Shown one piece after another: positions 25,600 through 38,890 of a DNA stretch of 62,000 nucleotides (position 1 is the first letter of the stretch; each line of letters starts with the position of its first letter). A model generated the notes under the pieces. The model ran no database searches. It saw only the letters and a program-made list of their open reading frames with translations, and had not been told where the DNA came from. This DNA comes from Tubiluchus corallicola (lineage: Eukaryota; Priapulida; Priapulimorpha; Priapulimorphida; Tubiluchidae): assembly GCA_030141605.1 (NCBI GenBank), contig JAQGDQ010000214.1, positions 230,001-292,000 of the forward strand, given 5' to 3'. The translations under genes and the position numbers were made by a program.

Positions 25600-27260
25600 T
25601 AAACGGTGTTCTAATTTAAAGACTTATATCGAGCTATATCCATGTTTACAAATCTGCACATTTTAAATGTGCGTGCATATAGGCCAATGCTTCGCATTCC
25701 AGACTAATTTGCATAATTATTTACCACTCGTGTTCATGTAGATTACGTTATTTTAATTTCATCAATGGATAAGATCGTCAAGTCGCGCAATATTAACAAA
25801 CAATTATTTACTATACACACTGCTGTTATAATGTAACTGGCAATTCAATGGTTTTTAACTATTAATCAGGGCATTTCGAGTGAAATAGTAAGCGAACGGT
25901 AGCCGAAAGTGTCTGTAGTAGAAGACAGGACTCTTTAAAGAGTTAAGAAATAATGCGAATTTTAATCTCACACTATTATCCTAAGCGTTATTATCTTCAT
26001 TATACGGAAACTGGCGGTAAATCGTAATGAAATGTGCTTACAGTGTGTGTACAATGTATATATATATATATGCAAATGTGCCTGTACCGTAGAAGTCAGA
26101 TATTAGATATACGCGTATGCTATAATCATATAAGATGTAATGCTTGATGTTTCAGTTACATTAATTATTAATTAATTTAAAATGTAGCTCTCACAAAACT
26201 TTATTGTATCAGACAAAATATTGCAATTGACTTCTTCATAGCAATTACGATTTTAAAACTTTCTATTATTTATTTCATAAATGTTTAACATTAGCCTACA
26301 GTGAGAATTAGTAATTTACTTATTCAAAATGAAATTCGTCTTAATTATATTTGCAATGCTATATATCACGCAGTTTTTTTCTGTGGAACGTTTTTTTAAT
26401 CTCTGTGTCTGTTCTAGGAAACACCTGCCCTCGAAACAAGCCAAAGCAAAATAGGCCAGAATAACAAAATTAAATTTCGCCAAAAAAGTGAGTGCAAACT
26501 AAAGCAAAAATACTCACAATGCATCATGGATAATTAAATAAGTAAAACGATGAAGTCAAGGTAATTTGGTTTTTGATTAGAACTGAATGTCGACGTTTGA
26601 TCCTGAGAAGCATTTTTGATAGTGTGATTTAAAAATCCACGAATGGGTAAAAATCTTTAGACCATCGAGGAAAGCGCTATGGGCAGGCCCTCCAAACGTA
26701 GCATAGAGATCTAAGCTAGCTGAATTTCACAGAAACTCAATGTTAAAGATTTTGTTACTACAACCAACCTTCACTTGTTTCATAGACAACATTAAAGTAA
26801 GTGGTATTAAAAGAACTAGTGACTTATACTTACAATAATACGCATGAAGAATGAAAACGTGAAACAAAAACGAATAGAAACTATGTTCCTTGAGCTCGTA
26901 GCCACGAGTGTTGAACCCAAAACTGCTGTTCCCATGAATTATAAAGTATTAAGAGTAGTGCAACCAGGCTTGGAGATACGCTGTCTTGTATACTCTTTTT
27001 TTTAATATACTGCAAATTGCCTGTCAAGTCAAAATTGAAAGGCTCTTGGCGTAATTAACTTAACTCTGATATTACGAGTGCTGCGTTTAGTCAGGCAGCT
27101 GACAAAACTTCTACGTTGCCTTTAAGCCATTATCTTTTAAAGTCAAAGTACGTAGCAAACATAACTTCTTAAGCTAATCCGAGACTCCCTTTCCGAGTTC
27201 TTTCTCTAAAATATTGACTAGATTACATGAGCTGGTCCCGAGGCAGTATCTGTCGACGCT
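25600..27260. other. Intergenic, nothing recognised
   Basis: A/T-rich DNA with a short (AT)n at about 26058-26072. No supportable gene. An inverted CCAAT (GATTGGTTGAC) at about 27261-27271 lies just before the candidate exon that follows. Confidence 0.35.
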
Positions 27261-27316
27261 GATTGGTTGACAGTGAATTAAGAGCGCAGTATACATCACG
27301 CCCACCTGTCTCTGTA

Positions 27317-27634
27317 ATGTCGCATCCAACCCACGTGCCTCAAAGGTATGAAGAAAAACCTTTGCTTTGTATTATAAGCTTACCAATATACATGTTGTTG
27401 ACGCGCATCCAATGGTTCTACAATGGGGATGCTTCAGTACTCAAATACTCAAGAATTTTCATGTTCAGATGCTGTAGATAATACAAATGCAATTTAAATT
27501 TCGCTGAAAAAACTTTAAAATTAGATAGTATATCGATGTGAGTTCTAGAAAAAACAGTCAAAGTGGAACACAAACTGAGTGGACACGAGTTTATACACAA
27601 ACCGGACCATCAACGGGATTGCCAGTACACAACG
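27317..27634 (+). CDS. Candidate exon pair of an unrecognised gene
   Basis: The first exon runs from an ATG at 27317 to a donor at 27345/27346 (CAAAG|GTATGA). The second runs from an acceptor at 27548 to a donor at 27634/27635 (AACG|GTACGA). Phases agree: 2 at the junction, 1 at the end. The joined reading is polar and rich in Thr, Gln, Ser and Pro (MSHPTHVPQ, then SGTQTEWTRVYTQTG), as in a disordered N-terminus. The open frame extends upstream of the ATG to LVDSELRAQYTS, so the start is uncertain. No family recognised. The second acceptor is weak. Confidence 0.3.
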
Positions 27635-27782
27635 GTACGACTTTATAAATCATTTAAAAATAGTATAAATGCTCTACGAGTGCTTTATTTTCAATTCAGT
27701 TTAGGGTAGATGAGCAGAAAATTTTACCAAAGCTCAGCATCTGAATTAATTATTATGATCTTAATGTCAAGATTATTATTAA

Positions 27783-27930
27783 TGACGGAACAAACTCACA
27801 ATTACTTAAATTTCGATTAAACTTTGAAAGACAGGAAATGAAACAGTTGTGATACAGCCTGCATTTGAACCAGGGACCTTCTGCTTACAAGGCAGACGCC
27901 ATAGTCAACTCGGCCATTGTATCTTCCAGT
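27783..27930 (-). mobile_element. tRNA-derived SINE, copy 1
   Basis: On the minus strand a tRNA-like head (27851-27923) is followed by a tail with CATTTCCTG, TTTCAAAGTTTAATCG and TTCCGTCATT. The same head and tail recur at 32330-32500 (minus) and 32580-32745 (plus), which makes this a dispersed family and not a lone tRNA gene. Confidence 0.75.
27851..27923 (-). tRNA. tRNA-like SINE head, Thr(TGT)-type fold
   Basis: A 73-nt cloverleaf can be drawn. The acceptor GATACA pairs with TGTATC and the D-stem is GCC/GGC. The anticodon stem TCTGC/GCAGA closes the loop CTTGTAA (anticodon TGT). The T-arm is CCTGG-TTCAAAT-GCAGG with one mismatch. Box B is GGTTCAAAT. The acceptor ends are not those of a normal threonine tRNA and the unit is repeated, so it is most likely a SINE promoter head or pseudogene. 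Confidence 0.5.
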
Positions 27931-28052
27931 CCGAAGTTTATTACTATAGCTGACCAGTAGAATTCAGCATTTTCAATGTTTGTTCGCTCATATTAGATTG
28001 ATTCTAATTAATTAATTATTATAATTTTAATATCAAGATTAATTTTAAACGG

Positions 28053-28387
<335 letters not shown>

Positions 28388-28703
28388 TGAGAGGGAGGGA
28401 GCGCAATAGGAACAATTACTTTGTGTTATTATGCCGTGCTATTATCGTAAAAATGATGTTAGATTTTGTAGTTGTAGAAAACGCGCAACGAAATTTATCA
28501 TTTTTGTCTTCAGGAAAAATATTAAAAAGTTAACGTAGCGCAGAATGAACGTTTAACATTCATTTTTGTACTGTGTTTAAAAGTCAACTAATAAAATGTA
28601 GGTCTATTGTGCGGTCTAAAGTGAGCAAAGCATTTATTTGCTCGCTCGACACATGTAACCGCGCGTTTTACATACAACTTTACATATTATTTTTCAATTA
28701 CAG

Positions 28704-28842
28704 CCTGGCAGATGAGCTTAGTGACATAGATAAATGTTGCCCTAATGTAAATCTTACAAAGCAGGAAAAAAAACAGATCTGTAACTGCACGAAGGCCCTA
28801 AACCTCATTTTTAGAGAGCAAATTTGCTTGCGTTGTAGTTAA
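28704..28842 (+). CDS. Candidate terminal exon, cysteine-rich C-terminus
   Basis: A good acceptor (TATTTTTCAATTACAG) precedes 28704. The frame then reads SLADELSDIDKCCPN, then KKQICNCTKALNL, then EQICLRCS and a TAA stop at 28840-28842. There are six cysteines in 45 residues and the composition looks protein-like. It needs an incoming phase-2 exon. The candidate exon ending at 27634 is phase 1, so an exon between them is missing or the two belong to different genes. AATAAA occurs near 29112. Family not recognised. Confidence 0.38.
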
Positions 28843-30968
28843 AGCACGTAAACTTATCAAGGAAGTTTTGCTGAACAACTTGAAAAATGAAGGTGTTGTA
28901 TTCTACGCGTTCCAAGCGCTTGGCTACTTGCATAAATAATGGTGGAAGTAACTCACTGACAGGTGGAGTGTACGCCCTGTTAGGACAATCAGGACTGAAG
29001 AGAAAGATACATTATAATGTCTACCAAGTACAAAAGTGACAATGCCTAAAGTTCAAAAGTAAATTTATTAACTTTAAGTCCGCGGAACTAACAAATGAAA
29101 CGCTCAAAGCAAATAAATAATAGGTCATGTAGTTGGTTCTCTACGAACTGGTTTTATATTGTGAAGTTAAATTTTGGTAATTTTTGACAAACGACCGTAA
29201 ATTAAAATTCTTTCTGTTATACTTTCGTTCTTTTCATAAAAATGCGGGTATTCCTATTTGTTCTGCGACATTTACATTTAATTTTTGAAGTGATATCTTA
29301 CGTTAAAACGAAAATGATTGTGTACATTTCATACAACATAAATATAAGTTTCATACAACATAAATGTAAGTGTAGTCTAATGACACACTCTTTGAATTCT
29401 TATATTATACATTATTGTCATACAATATAATTTCATTTTTGCACTTTCAATCGACCGTTTCCCAATCCCTAGATGAAATCTCATTAATGTAAAACAAGTG
29501 TAAGACTTATTTATTTATTGCCTATTATTTACTACTTCCGTTGCAATGATAATCATATCTGAATTAGTTTGACAATTGTCTGTGTTGTAATTATTTATCA
29601 TATTTATTAAATATCACATAATAATTTGTTAATTATTTCTACATAGTTCTATGTAGGTGGTATGTTCAGCTATTTTCATTTATTTTTGTTTGTTTGTTTG
29701 TTTAGTGTTCATTCGTTTATCCACTCCATCAACCAGCTAGTCATTTAACTATATTTATTTGTATTTGTTTATGTATCTTAATTTATTCATTCATTAATGC
29801 ATGCATTCATTCACTCATTCTAGTGTGCACTCTCCGCTACATTCCTTCTTTGTTTATTTTTCGTTTTTTGTGTTTTTCATTTCTTCATTCAGTTATTTGT
29901 CTATCCACTCATTCATTCTGCTGTTCATGTTACTCAGCCTTTAATTATGTTACAGGAGAGGAGTACAGATTTTTCACTATAAATTTTTTTTCTTACTTGC
30001 AAAACCATGCACATCACGCAAGGCTTTCTATTTGTTTTAACAGACATCTTTATTTTTTGCCCTTTCTGCTGGTTTCGTCATTCGCCTTTTGATTCACTTT
30101 ATATTATTATAGTGTAGCTTAATTTAATTTTGCGTCGAGTACGTATTCGTCGCGTTGTTTTTGCAATCGCGTATAGGAAGAGGCTTCACTACACAAAGAC
30201 GTGCAAGGCACGCGTGTTCAGAAGGGCCTCTCTTATTTAGACCATCACTCATTCACTATACATGAAGTGGATCATAAGCGCATAAAATGCTTTCAGTCTT
30301 GCTGCTGCATTGAATGAAAGCTCCGTACAATGATAGAAATAAGAACTGGCGCACCTGTGCAAAGCAAATGTGTCAGTTATTGCAATATCATCCTCGGAGT
30401 CACACAACTTCAACAATAGAACGCGTTTACTTAATAGACCCAATCTGATTCTTTGACCCTTTCAGGTACGAGGTTATTGATTATTTTCAGATCAATATTG
30501 GGCAGATTATATTTATACACATTTTCCCATGAATGAAGAATAGCCTGTAGTGATAAAAGAAATTGTTTAAGCAATGATTATTTTTGTTAATATATCAACT
30601 CAAACGCAATGAAGAACCCAAATTTCACTCATCATTAAATCCCAAAATGCTTCTTAACGTGTTTTTAAAAGAAATATTAAAACTGAGCAGAGAGATGCAT
30701 GTATGATGATTTTTAGAAAGAATTGGTCGCGTTATTATGTTTTCTATATAAATATTTCAATTATATCCTTATTTTACTATAATTTTGTTTATGTTTACAT
30801 GATTATCTGCAAAGGATAAATAAAAATTAAAGATATTATATAAAATTGTTTATTTTATGCATGCTAATTTCTTTTGTTTTTGCGTGTAAGTGTACAAACT
30901 ATTATCTGTACCATTAACTGTATCTGTTACCGTGCAAAATAAAAAAAGTAATAATAATAATAATAATA

Positions 30969-31000
<32 letters not shown>

Positions 31001-32329
31001 GATTATTATTATTATTATTATTATTATTATTGTTATATAGCTTTTTTAAATTAGCAATACAGATATTCCATTTTTGGTCTAGTGATCAAATAGTACTAGC
31101 TTACTAGTTTCTGTTAGCATTTCCTAATTGTTCCTATACGTGGTACACTATGAAATTGATTTGCATAGAATATCTTTGTTTTGCTGTGCGTTTATGCCTC
31201 CAAGACAGTCTAGAAGACTTTTGTTCTGTGTAGAGAACAGGCAGAACCTGCAATAATTGAATATCTTGGCGTCTCTTTTGCTGGTAATGATACCTTACTT
31301 ATGTCTGTCTATATAGCTAGCGCGTGTTAGACGCGTGCGTACCGTCTCTCGGCGCGGTTTCACGCACTCTGCCACGAGGCGCGTTAACATAATAAATAAC
31401 ACCTGTACAAGTTTATAGGCTTAAATGTATTTAATGTAAAATATAAAAGATGGGATATATTTGTACAGTGAGCGAGAGCTAAAATCTGAAAGATTCAACA
31501 GTTCCGTAAGTCGAAAAATGATCGTATATTTGATTCATGCAATAAATTTTCATTATTATTTGGTGGACGTGTATAATTATGAAATTTGCGACAGTATGCA
31601 ATCATATTCAAATCACTTTAAACATTAACAAAAACGTGTCATGCAATTCACTATTGTAATTTTTCAGTTAAAAGAGATTTTTACGTTTACGTTTAGTTTA
31701 AACATATATTATATAAAAAAACATTATTTGCCGTTTACGACAAACTAACTGATTACGTACGAGATACATCTTTTTATGCAATAACGTATAATTACGATAA
31801 TCTATGTGAAAAATAATACTGCGTAAATATGTCAGAATTTTTTATTTTATTTTCTATTTTTTTAACCTTTTGTTTGCATAGCAGCTAAATAAATTACTTA
31901 TAATTTATATTTTCTAAAATTATCTTGTAAAATGCTAATTATTATTGGTTAGGTTTTTGGACGAAGTACGTGCTTATCTACAAAGTACAACAAATTAACT
32001 GTAAGCAAAAATGCATTTATAGAAACATATATAATTACGGCAAATTCTTTCTACTAAATTATATACTGATAGTTGTTATATGAATAATCAGGTAACAACG
32101 GTCATGTTTTATAAGATTGTAACTATTTCTCGTATAATTGTGTTAGAAACCTAGCTTACCTCTCTTGCAAACAAGTTTTGTAAATATTTTATTTCACGGT
32201 TTCATGACGCCAAAGTTGTCCAATCACAGTCAGTATTAAACGCAAAAGAGTTAAGTAGTTTTAGTCAAATAGCAGAATCTTGTGTTTGTGACGTAGTCAT
32301 TCTAGTTAGTTACTACAATCTTACTGTCA
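28843..32329. other. A/T-rich intergenic stretch
   Basis: No gene supported. About 30846-30949 resembles the LINE 3' end at 623-690 and runs into an AAT/ATT array. A minus-strand open frame at 30249-30443 has no family signal. Nothing seen in 31035-32329. Confidence 0.4.
30949..31031. repeat. (AAT)n-(ATT)n palindromic array at a LINE 3' end
   Basis: Six or seven AAT units switch directly to about 23 ATT units, so the left part can pair with the right part. The preceding CTGTATCTGTTACCGTGCA matches the 3' end of the LINE relic at the left edge of the window. Confidence 0.85.
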
Positions 32330-32500
32330 AAATTATTTTGAATGAAGGGCAAACCAACAACTAATTAAGTTTTGAAACCAAACTTGAAAGATTGTAAACG
32401 TGAAAAAGTTATCCAGTCTAGACTTGTACTATGGACCATCTATTTACAAGGCAGGCGCCTTGAGCTTTATTCTAATCAGTTAAAGTCACGCTAGACTGTC
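32330..32500 (-). mobile_element. tRNA-derived SINE, copy 2 (decayed)
   Basis: Reading the minus strand, GGCGCCTGCCTTGTAAATAG corresponds to GGCGTCTGCCTTGTAAGCAG of copy 1. The tail resembles copy 1 through the AACTTGAAAG and CTAATTAAG regions. It lies head-to-head with copy 3. Confidence 0.6.
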
Positions 32501-32579
32501 GCTAGTGTGAGTTACCTAACATTGGAATGCTGAATTTGGTTGGTCTCCTATAAGGGTAGAACTTTGGATTGCATTGATC

Positions 32580-32745
32580 ACTGGGGAAGACGGTTGTCTA
32601 GTGGTCCGAGGCGTTTGCGTTGTACAGAGAAGGTCTATGGTTCATATCCATGCTGTATTCTGTATTCCACATTCTCACATTTCCTGCCTTTTAAGTTTGG
32701 TATTAAACTTAATTAATCGTGAATTCGTGTCGTCATTTCTACTTG
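32580..32745 (+). mobile_element. tRNA-derived SINE, copy 3
   Basis: Box A-like TAGTGGTCCGAGG and a loop containing TTGTAC are followed by box B-like TGGTTCATATCC. The tail CATTTCCTGCCTTTTAAGTT matches the copy 1 tail. It has the opposite orientation to copy 2, 80 bp away. Confidence 0.7.
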
Positions 32746-32782
32746 TATATAAACCTGCTGCACTGGCCCATACCCTAAAACA

Positions 32783-32950
32783 GTTAAGTAAATGAGTGAA
32801 TGAATCAACGAACGAACGAATGAAATAATGGGTGAATGAACGAATGAATGAATGAATTATGAGCGAATGAATGAACGAATGACTGAATGAACGACACCTA
32901 TAAGTTCTTAAGCGAGTGAGTGAGTAAATGAGCGACACAAATAAACAAAC
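32783..32950. repeat. Degenerate (GAAT/GAAC)n tetranucleotide array
   Basis: About 160 bp of GAAT, GAAC, GAGT and AAAC units with a short interruption at 32893-32912. Confidence 0.85.
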
Positions 32951-34323
32951 AAAGAAACAACCCCTCTTGATCTTCGATGAATATGAACGTGAACATGAAG
33001 GAACATGAACATATTACTGTTGAGAACAACATTATTTAATTCTGCCTGTACAGTATACCTGAGCCAAATTTAATCATACACCAGCTTCTTGTTCAACACG
33101 ACGAATCTATTTCTCCCGTTGTTTTATCGCCAGGTTTTTAGAAAGCGTACAATCCATCTTTGTATCACTTTACATCGCTTAAGCTTTGTACGGTCAATTT
33201 TATCATGTCTTGGTGAAAAACGACCCACTGATATGACACAAACGACTCCTGGTAGCATTTTTCTGGTGGTATCTATTGTCAGAGTACCAGCTGACGACTC
33301 GACTAGTCTTTTTTACGTGCAGGTGCTTCTGCGACATGAGTAATGATAATACGATGGGTCGGTGAATAGGATCACTACGTATGTATTTTCGTCATCTGTC
33401 TGACAAGGTTAAAACCGCTTTAAATGATTTTGACGATCCAGTCCACTGGAATGGGTATAACCAAATGCGCTGTACCCGTGTTTTCCAATAAAACGCCTGG
33501 AGTTACAGTCCTACAGAACTTCTCAAAGTATTGTTGGTACAGTAATTCAGTTATTGTGGATATCTAACCTAACAGTTAGATAGTTGGGTGAAGTTTGGAA
33601 TCTAGACCAAAAGTATGGTCTATTTAAGTTGGATACTTATAAAATGGTTCTACTTACATGCTGTCGATTGGTTTTCCAGGAGAGTAATCCGTCTTTGTAA
33701 TACAAGTTTCAGAAATTTTAATTTTCGACTTTTCAAAGTTTTTGCTACTTTTAAGTGTATTTACATCATATTTAGCGCCTGGCGTGTTTGACTAACTGTT
33801 TCAACTTGTGGTTTTAATTCATGATTTGCCATTTATATATTACTGTTTATTTAGACATCTTACCAGATGACGTCAGGTTTGTTATTTTGTTTTGTTATCG
33901 CTTCTCGTATACGTTAAAATCTTAGAAAATTGAAAATCTTAAAAATGGTGATAAGTTAGTCCAGTTCAAACAACAGGCAACACTGGCAGGGCGTAATTGA
34001 CATTTTTCTTGCAGATTTTGGAGTCAACAATTAAACCCATTGTCGGGTCCTCGTTAATCTGCATAAAGCACTACTGAAAAACGTCTTAGACTTTAGAAAC
34101 TTTTGAACAAGTTTAATATCGTACCTAAGCGAACTGGTTCTTACTTCAATTAGCGGCTCCTTTGATGTATGTAATTACCTTTTAATTTGTAGCTGGCTTG
34201 TTCTGTTGCCACAGTTATGATTTATTACATCATTGAAGTTAGACAGCGCATTATAGGGTTTTTAGCGTAGAAACTTTCCGAAACAAATTTGCAATACACC
34301 TTTCAAGCTTGTGTTCACGTAGG
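32951..34323. other. Intergenic, no assignable gene
   Basis: About 33110-33340 is open on both strands and looks moderately protein-like in each. It has no recognisable family and no consistent splice signals. The rest shows nothing. Confidence 0.35.
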
Positions 34324-34890
34324 CCATAGTCGTTGTAGCTGCCTTTATTGTTGCTGCTGTTGCTGCTGTTATTGTTCCTGCTATAGTCGTTGCAGCTGCG
34401 ATTATTGTTGCTGCTGTTGCTGCAGTTATTGTTACTGCTATAGTCGTTGTAGCTGCGATTATTGTTGCTGCTGTTGCTGCTGTTATTGTTCCTGCTATAG
34501 TCGTTGCAGCTGCGCTTATTGTTGCTGCTGTTGCTGCAGTTATTGTTCCTGCTATAGTCGTTGTAGCTGCGATTATTGTTGCTGCTGTTATTGTTCCTGC
34601 TATAGTCGTTGTAGCTGCGATTATTGTTGCTGCTGTTATTGTTACTGCTATAGTCGTTGTAGCTGCGATTATTGTTGCTGCTGTTGCTGCAGTTATTGTT
34701 ACTGCTATAGTCGTTGTAGCTGCGATTATTGTTGCTGCTGTTGCTGCTGTTATTGTTCCTGCTATAGTCGTTGCAGCTGCGCTTATTGTTGCTGCTGTTG
34801 CTGCAGTTATTGTTCCTGCTATAGTCGTTGCAGCTGCGTTTATTGCTGCTGCTGTTGTTGTTTTTGCTATAGTCGTTGCTGCTGCTGTTG
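34324..34890. repeat. 57-bp minisatellite with 48-bp variants
   Basis: Unit starts (C[CT]ATAGTCGTTG) fall at 34324, 34381, 34438, 34495, 34552, 34600, 34648, 34705, 34762, 34819 and 34867. Spacings are therefore 57 or 48, always a multiple of three. This keeps frames open on both strands. The minus strand would read an Ala/Thr/Ile 19-residue repeat. There is no ATG at the head of that frame and no splice context, so I treat it as non-coding. Confidence 0.9.
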
Positions 34891-34924
34891 CTTCTGCTAC
34901 TGCTAATGATTTTATAATAGCCAC

Positions 34925-36709
34925 TGTTTGCTGTTCTTAGGTCTTTCGTGCGTTTTGCTTTATGAAAACAAGTTTGAAAAAGAATACGTAAAATAAAAAA
35001 AATCGATAAAAAATATTAAAGATTTTCTCAAAATTATCCTAAAATGTTTTAAAAACCGTTTTAGGCACTCAAAATTCTGATCATATACTGCGAAGGCGGG
35101 GACCAGCCGGCACAGGCCATAAATTTTCCTGTCAGTTTGTGAGGAAAAATCCGTGACATGTCGTTATGCTGCCACGCGTTCAGGATTCTCAAACACCAGC
35201 CCAATAGCAAGCACAACGTATCTAGTCTCTTGAAAATTAATTGGCAATAATACGCACCGTAGCTTGTTAATCCGACAAAATAAATCCCGAAAAATTGGCA
35301 CTAAATCGGCAATAAAGCTTGCGCCGAACACATGAAATGTGACAAGCCTGAACATTACTGAGAGTTATGATTATATTCAGCGCTAAGAATACTCTCCCAT
35401 AGACAATGTTAGAAGTTTGGAGCAGAGAATAACACTTTTAAATGTTTAAGTTATTAATACTGTTTCTATCTTATATTAGTTTTATGAGAGCTATGACGGT
35501 GTTTAGGACTCAGGAACTTACGTGATCATGGAAATGAAAATGTAAAAAAATTTTGTGGGACAAAAACTATGTCTACATCCATGCAACAGATTAAGTAGGT
35601 CGACTTGGTTGGGTTTTTATAGCAAGATTAAGTAAATATTGTGAATCACACTTGGTTTTAATTCAGTCTTTTTTGTTTACTATTACTATGTTAAGGCAAT
35701 AATTTTTGATATTACAGCACTTAAGCAAAACTACAAAATTTATTAATTCTCTTTTGATTATTTTTGAGAGTCAATAACAGTGGATACGCTCAATTTGCAG
35801 TATTTTTTTCATTATAGGCTTATTTTTGATCATAATTTTGATCAAATTTTGTAAAGCAGCCTCACAACACGTTGCAGTCGACAAATATTATCGATACCGA
35901 ATCAAATCTTATCAAATTTGAAGTTAAAGTTATCAGTTCAGTACATGTCGGCTTTAATTAGTAAAGATCGGTGCTGATTCGGCACATTTCTTATTTGCTT
36001 AGAACATGGAGCTCCAGAATTGGATGCAATATTGACACGTCGTTATTTAGGACGTATTTGCTTTTTAGTGACGTGTTCACAAAGAGTGCCAGCAGCCAAA
36101 TTGTTGACTACTATACACTTTTATCAACATAGAGCGACAAGGCACGAAGCCCGTTTGTATATAGGCTGGCTTCACATCATACCAATTAGCGTAAACTACA
36201 TGCCAGAATAAAGAATTGGGTGTCTCTGCAGCAAGCAGAGATTATGTAGTTTAGTTATTAATTAGAGAGTAGATAATCATGGTCATTTGTAAGTTGCGTC
36301 AGGCGGAAGGTGGCGGCAGAACAAGACGAAATTACTGGTTGTGCTGAGAATCTCCTACTTCCCGAGGGTTGAGAAAGCAGGATATCATTATGGAAGGGGC
36401 GTAATACATCGCGGCAACCCGCTAATCAAACTGCAAGATATTCATTCAGGGAACTTGATATTTCTAACTAGAAGGATAGACCTATATCTATAATGTTCTG
36501 CATATTTTGTTTTACTTTTGTACTGTCAAGGAGGTACCGATGCCCGTTTTTAACGAATCAATTCAAAAACGAGTTTTTAACATTGTTGTTTCTCATAACC
36601 TTAGGCCTTCATCCATTTAAAAGTTTAACAAAACAAACTAAGTTTAGTGTTTTTACTAAAATCTTCCCTAGAAATATAGAAGGATTGTAAATAACTTTTT
36701 TAAATAAAA

Positions 36710-36711
<2 letters not shown>
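34925..36711. other. Intergenic, small unassigned ORFs only
   Basis: A minus-strand 63-codon frame at 35164-35355 (ATG start, hydrophobic) and a plus-strand one at 36020-36211 have no recognisable family and no splice support. Nothing else seen. Confidence 0.35.
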
Positions 36712-36779
<68 letters not shown>

Positions 36780-36780
36780 C

Positions 36781-36848
<68 letters not shown>

Positions 36849-36849
36849 G

Positions 36850-36920
<71 letters not shown>
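36712..36920. repeat. Compound (TTA)n(TTG)n(TTA)n(TCA)n(TTA)n microsatellite
   Basis: Five successive pure trinucleotide blocks that differ by single substitutions from a TTA core. Confidence 0.95.
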
Positions 36921-36949
36921 ACACTGTTGGGCACGTATTGGTTAAAAAT

Positions 36950-38340
36950 CAAAATCGACTTTTGTTACGACATAGCTAAGTAATCCGCTGCAGATAAAAC
37001 CGTCAAAGGGCCTTGATCAAAAATTACGAAAAAGAGACAACTCCAGTGGGTAAAGCGGCTTGAAATAAATTCCCCGTACATCTTCCTAAAGGACATATCC
37101 TAACTAAAGGTAGAGAAAGTCACAGGTTGTACCAAAAATTAATTACTTGGAAAATGGTCCGCCTTATTCACATGATTTTTTCACTTCGTCTCTAAATATT
37201 ATTGTGTCATTTCGCGATAGATAAGATAGACATCCCTGAATTTCTCTTTACCTTTAGACGGCTGCAAAAGAAGACAATAATAATGGTGTAGCAGCCGTTT
37301 GCTCTGAGATTAAGAAATGTTCGGGCAGGCAATGGCATTTTGCTCCTGCGTATTTATTTATTTTTGTCCACTGCTTTGTGTTGTTGGTTCACATGTACGA
37401 AGACCAAACGAAGTATACCATTTCCATCCCGCGAATACCAAACTAAACTGAAAGCAGATTTGCCCCCGGCCAAATCCCCGGAGTTTACGTAAACTTACTA
37501 TATTGCCGAAAAGGGTGCACCACTCGTTATACATTTCTCCTCATATTAAGTTCTTGTAAAACTGTTCATAGTTTATCGCATGTTATTGCAGTGGTGACTA
37601 GAATTAAGAATTTATTATTGGCATATGCATTATACTACAATGACATACATACAACAAAAGAACAATAAAATACAAGTACAAAACTATAAGTCTGTAATAC
37701 ATAATGATAAAAAATTTCATTTTTAGTCCCTAGTTTACTACGCCTGACTATTTTGCTCAACATGTTTTAACTCCAATGTATCCTGGCATTTTCTAAGCAG
37801 ACCCCCTCGCCATATAAAAATAATTTCACATTTGTAGATAAAGAAAGTTAGTTAAACCACATATTATACTGCCAGTGAACAAATAAAACTATAAATAAGC
37901 CTTTGAGTCAGTGTATAAAATGCGTATGTAAGTGAAACCAATGATAATTGTTAGCATAAAATTCATTGACTCCACCGCTCGTGTTTATATTTATGAAAAT
38001 GTGGATTTGTTTTGCCGATTTCGTAAATTGAAATTGGAACTTTTGGTAAAAAGATGTTAGGAAAAAAATCAAGTACTCAGTATATGCATAACCAATGTGC
38101 TAGAATCATTCGTTAAGTAAATAAATATTTAACAAAGTTAACAAATAAAAATAATTCATTAGAATTTATGTATTCAACGCACAAATGAAATGAAATGACA
38201 TTTTGTAATGATTTTTATTTGCCTCTATTCTCGGGTTGTGTTATAATTTAATTGCATTCCAGTATTCTGTATTCAACTTCTATAAGAAGGGCCACTCATC
38301 CGCAGTTTTAGACATTTACAAATGAAACAACAATCAACCC
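36950..38340. other. Intergenic, nothing assignable
   Basis: A minus-strand stretch after an acceptor-like TCTGCTTTCAG (about 37480) stays open for roughly 30 codons, but there is no donor and no family signal. Confidence 0.3.
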
Positions 38341-38342
38341 TG

Positions 38343-38595
<253 letters not shown>

Positions 38596-38629
38596 ATTCC
38601 AATTAACATTTTTGTACAAATAACAGCAC

Positions 38630-38890
38630 AGAATAAATGCCAGCATGGTGATTTGCATGTAGCGTGCATGTGTATCGGGTACTATGTTTGGACAGGTGTC
38701 GCCCACGTCGGTCAAAGCGTTTTCCCCTTCCTTGTGATCAGCACGACCAGTCGACCACCACCATGCCTCCACGGGTCTTCTCTACCTCTGTCATCCCTGG
38801 ACCAACCTCCTAACAGCAAGCGGCGAGCAACTTCCGGTAGCCGGACGCTGAGAACCCAATTAATTTGTGTGGATTCTAGCAAATGATTTT
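38630..38890. other. GC-richer block, possible retroelement remnant
   Basis: It stands out from its A/T-rich surroundings and is open in several frames. The minus strand reads WSRDDRGREDPWRHGGGR, low-complexity basic sequence like degraded retroelement C-termini, but no diagnostic motif is present. Confidence 0.25.

Noticed and set aside
27851-27923. Functional threonine tRNA gene
   Set aside because: The cloverleaf is good, but the head and its flanking tail are repeated at 32.4 and 32.6 kb, and the acceptor ends are not typical of tRNA-Thr. A SINE is more likely.
30249-30443. Minus-strand 64-codon ORF with a donor-like CACAG|GTGCGC inside
   Set aside because: The acceptor side lacks a consistent frame and there is no recognisable domain.
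35164-35355. Minus-strand 63-codon ORF with ATG, hydrophobic
   Set aside because: No family, no splice support and a single short frame in A/T-rich DNA. Not separable from chance.
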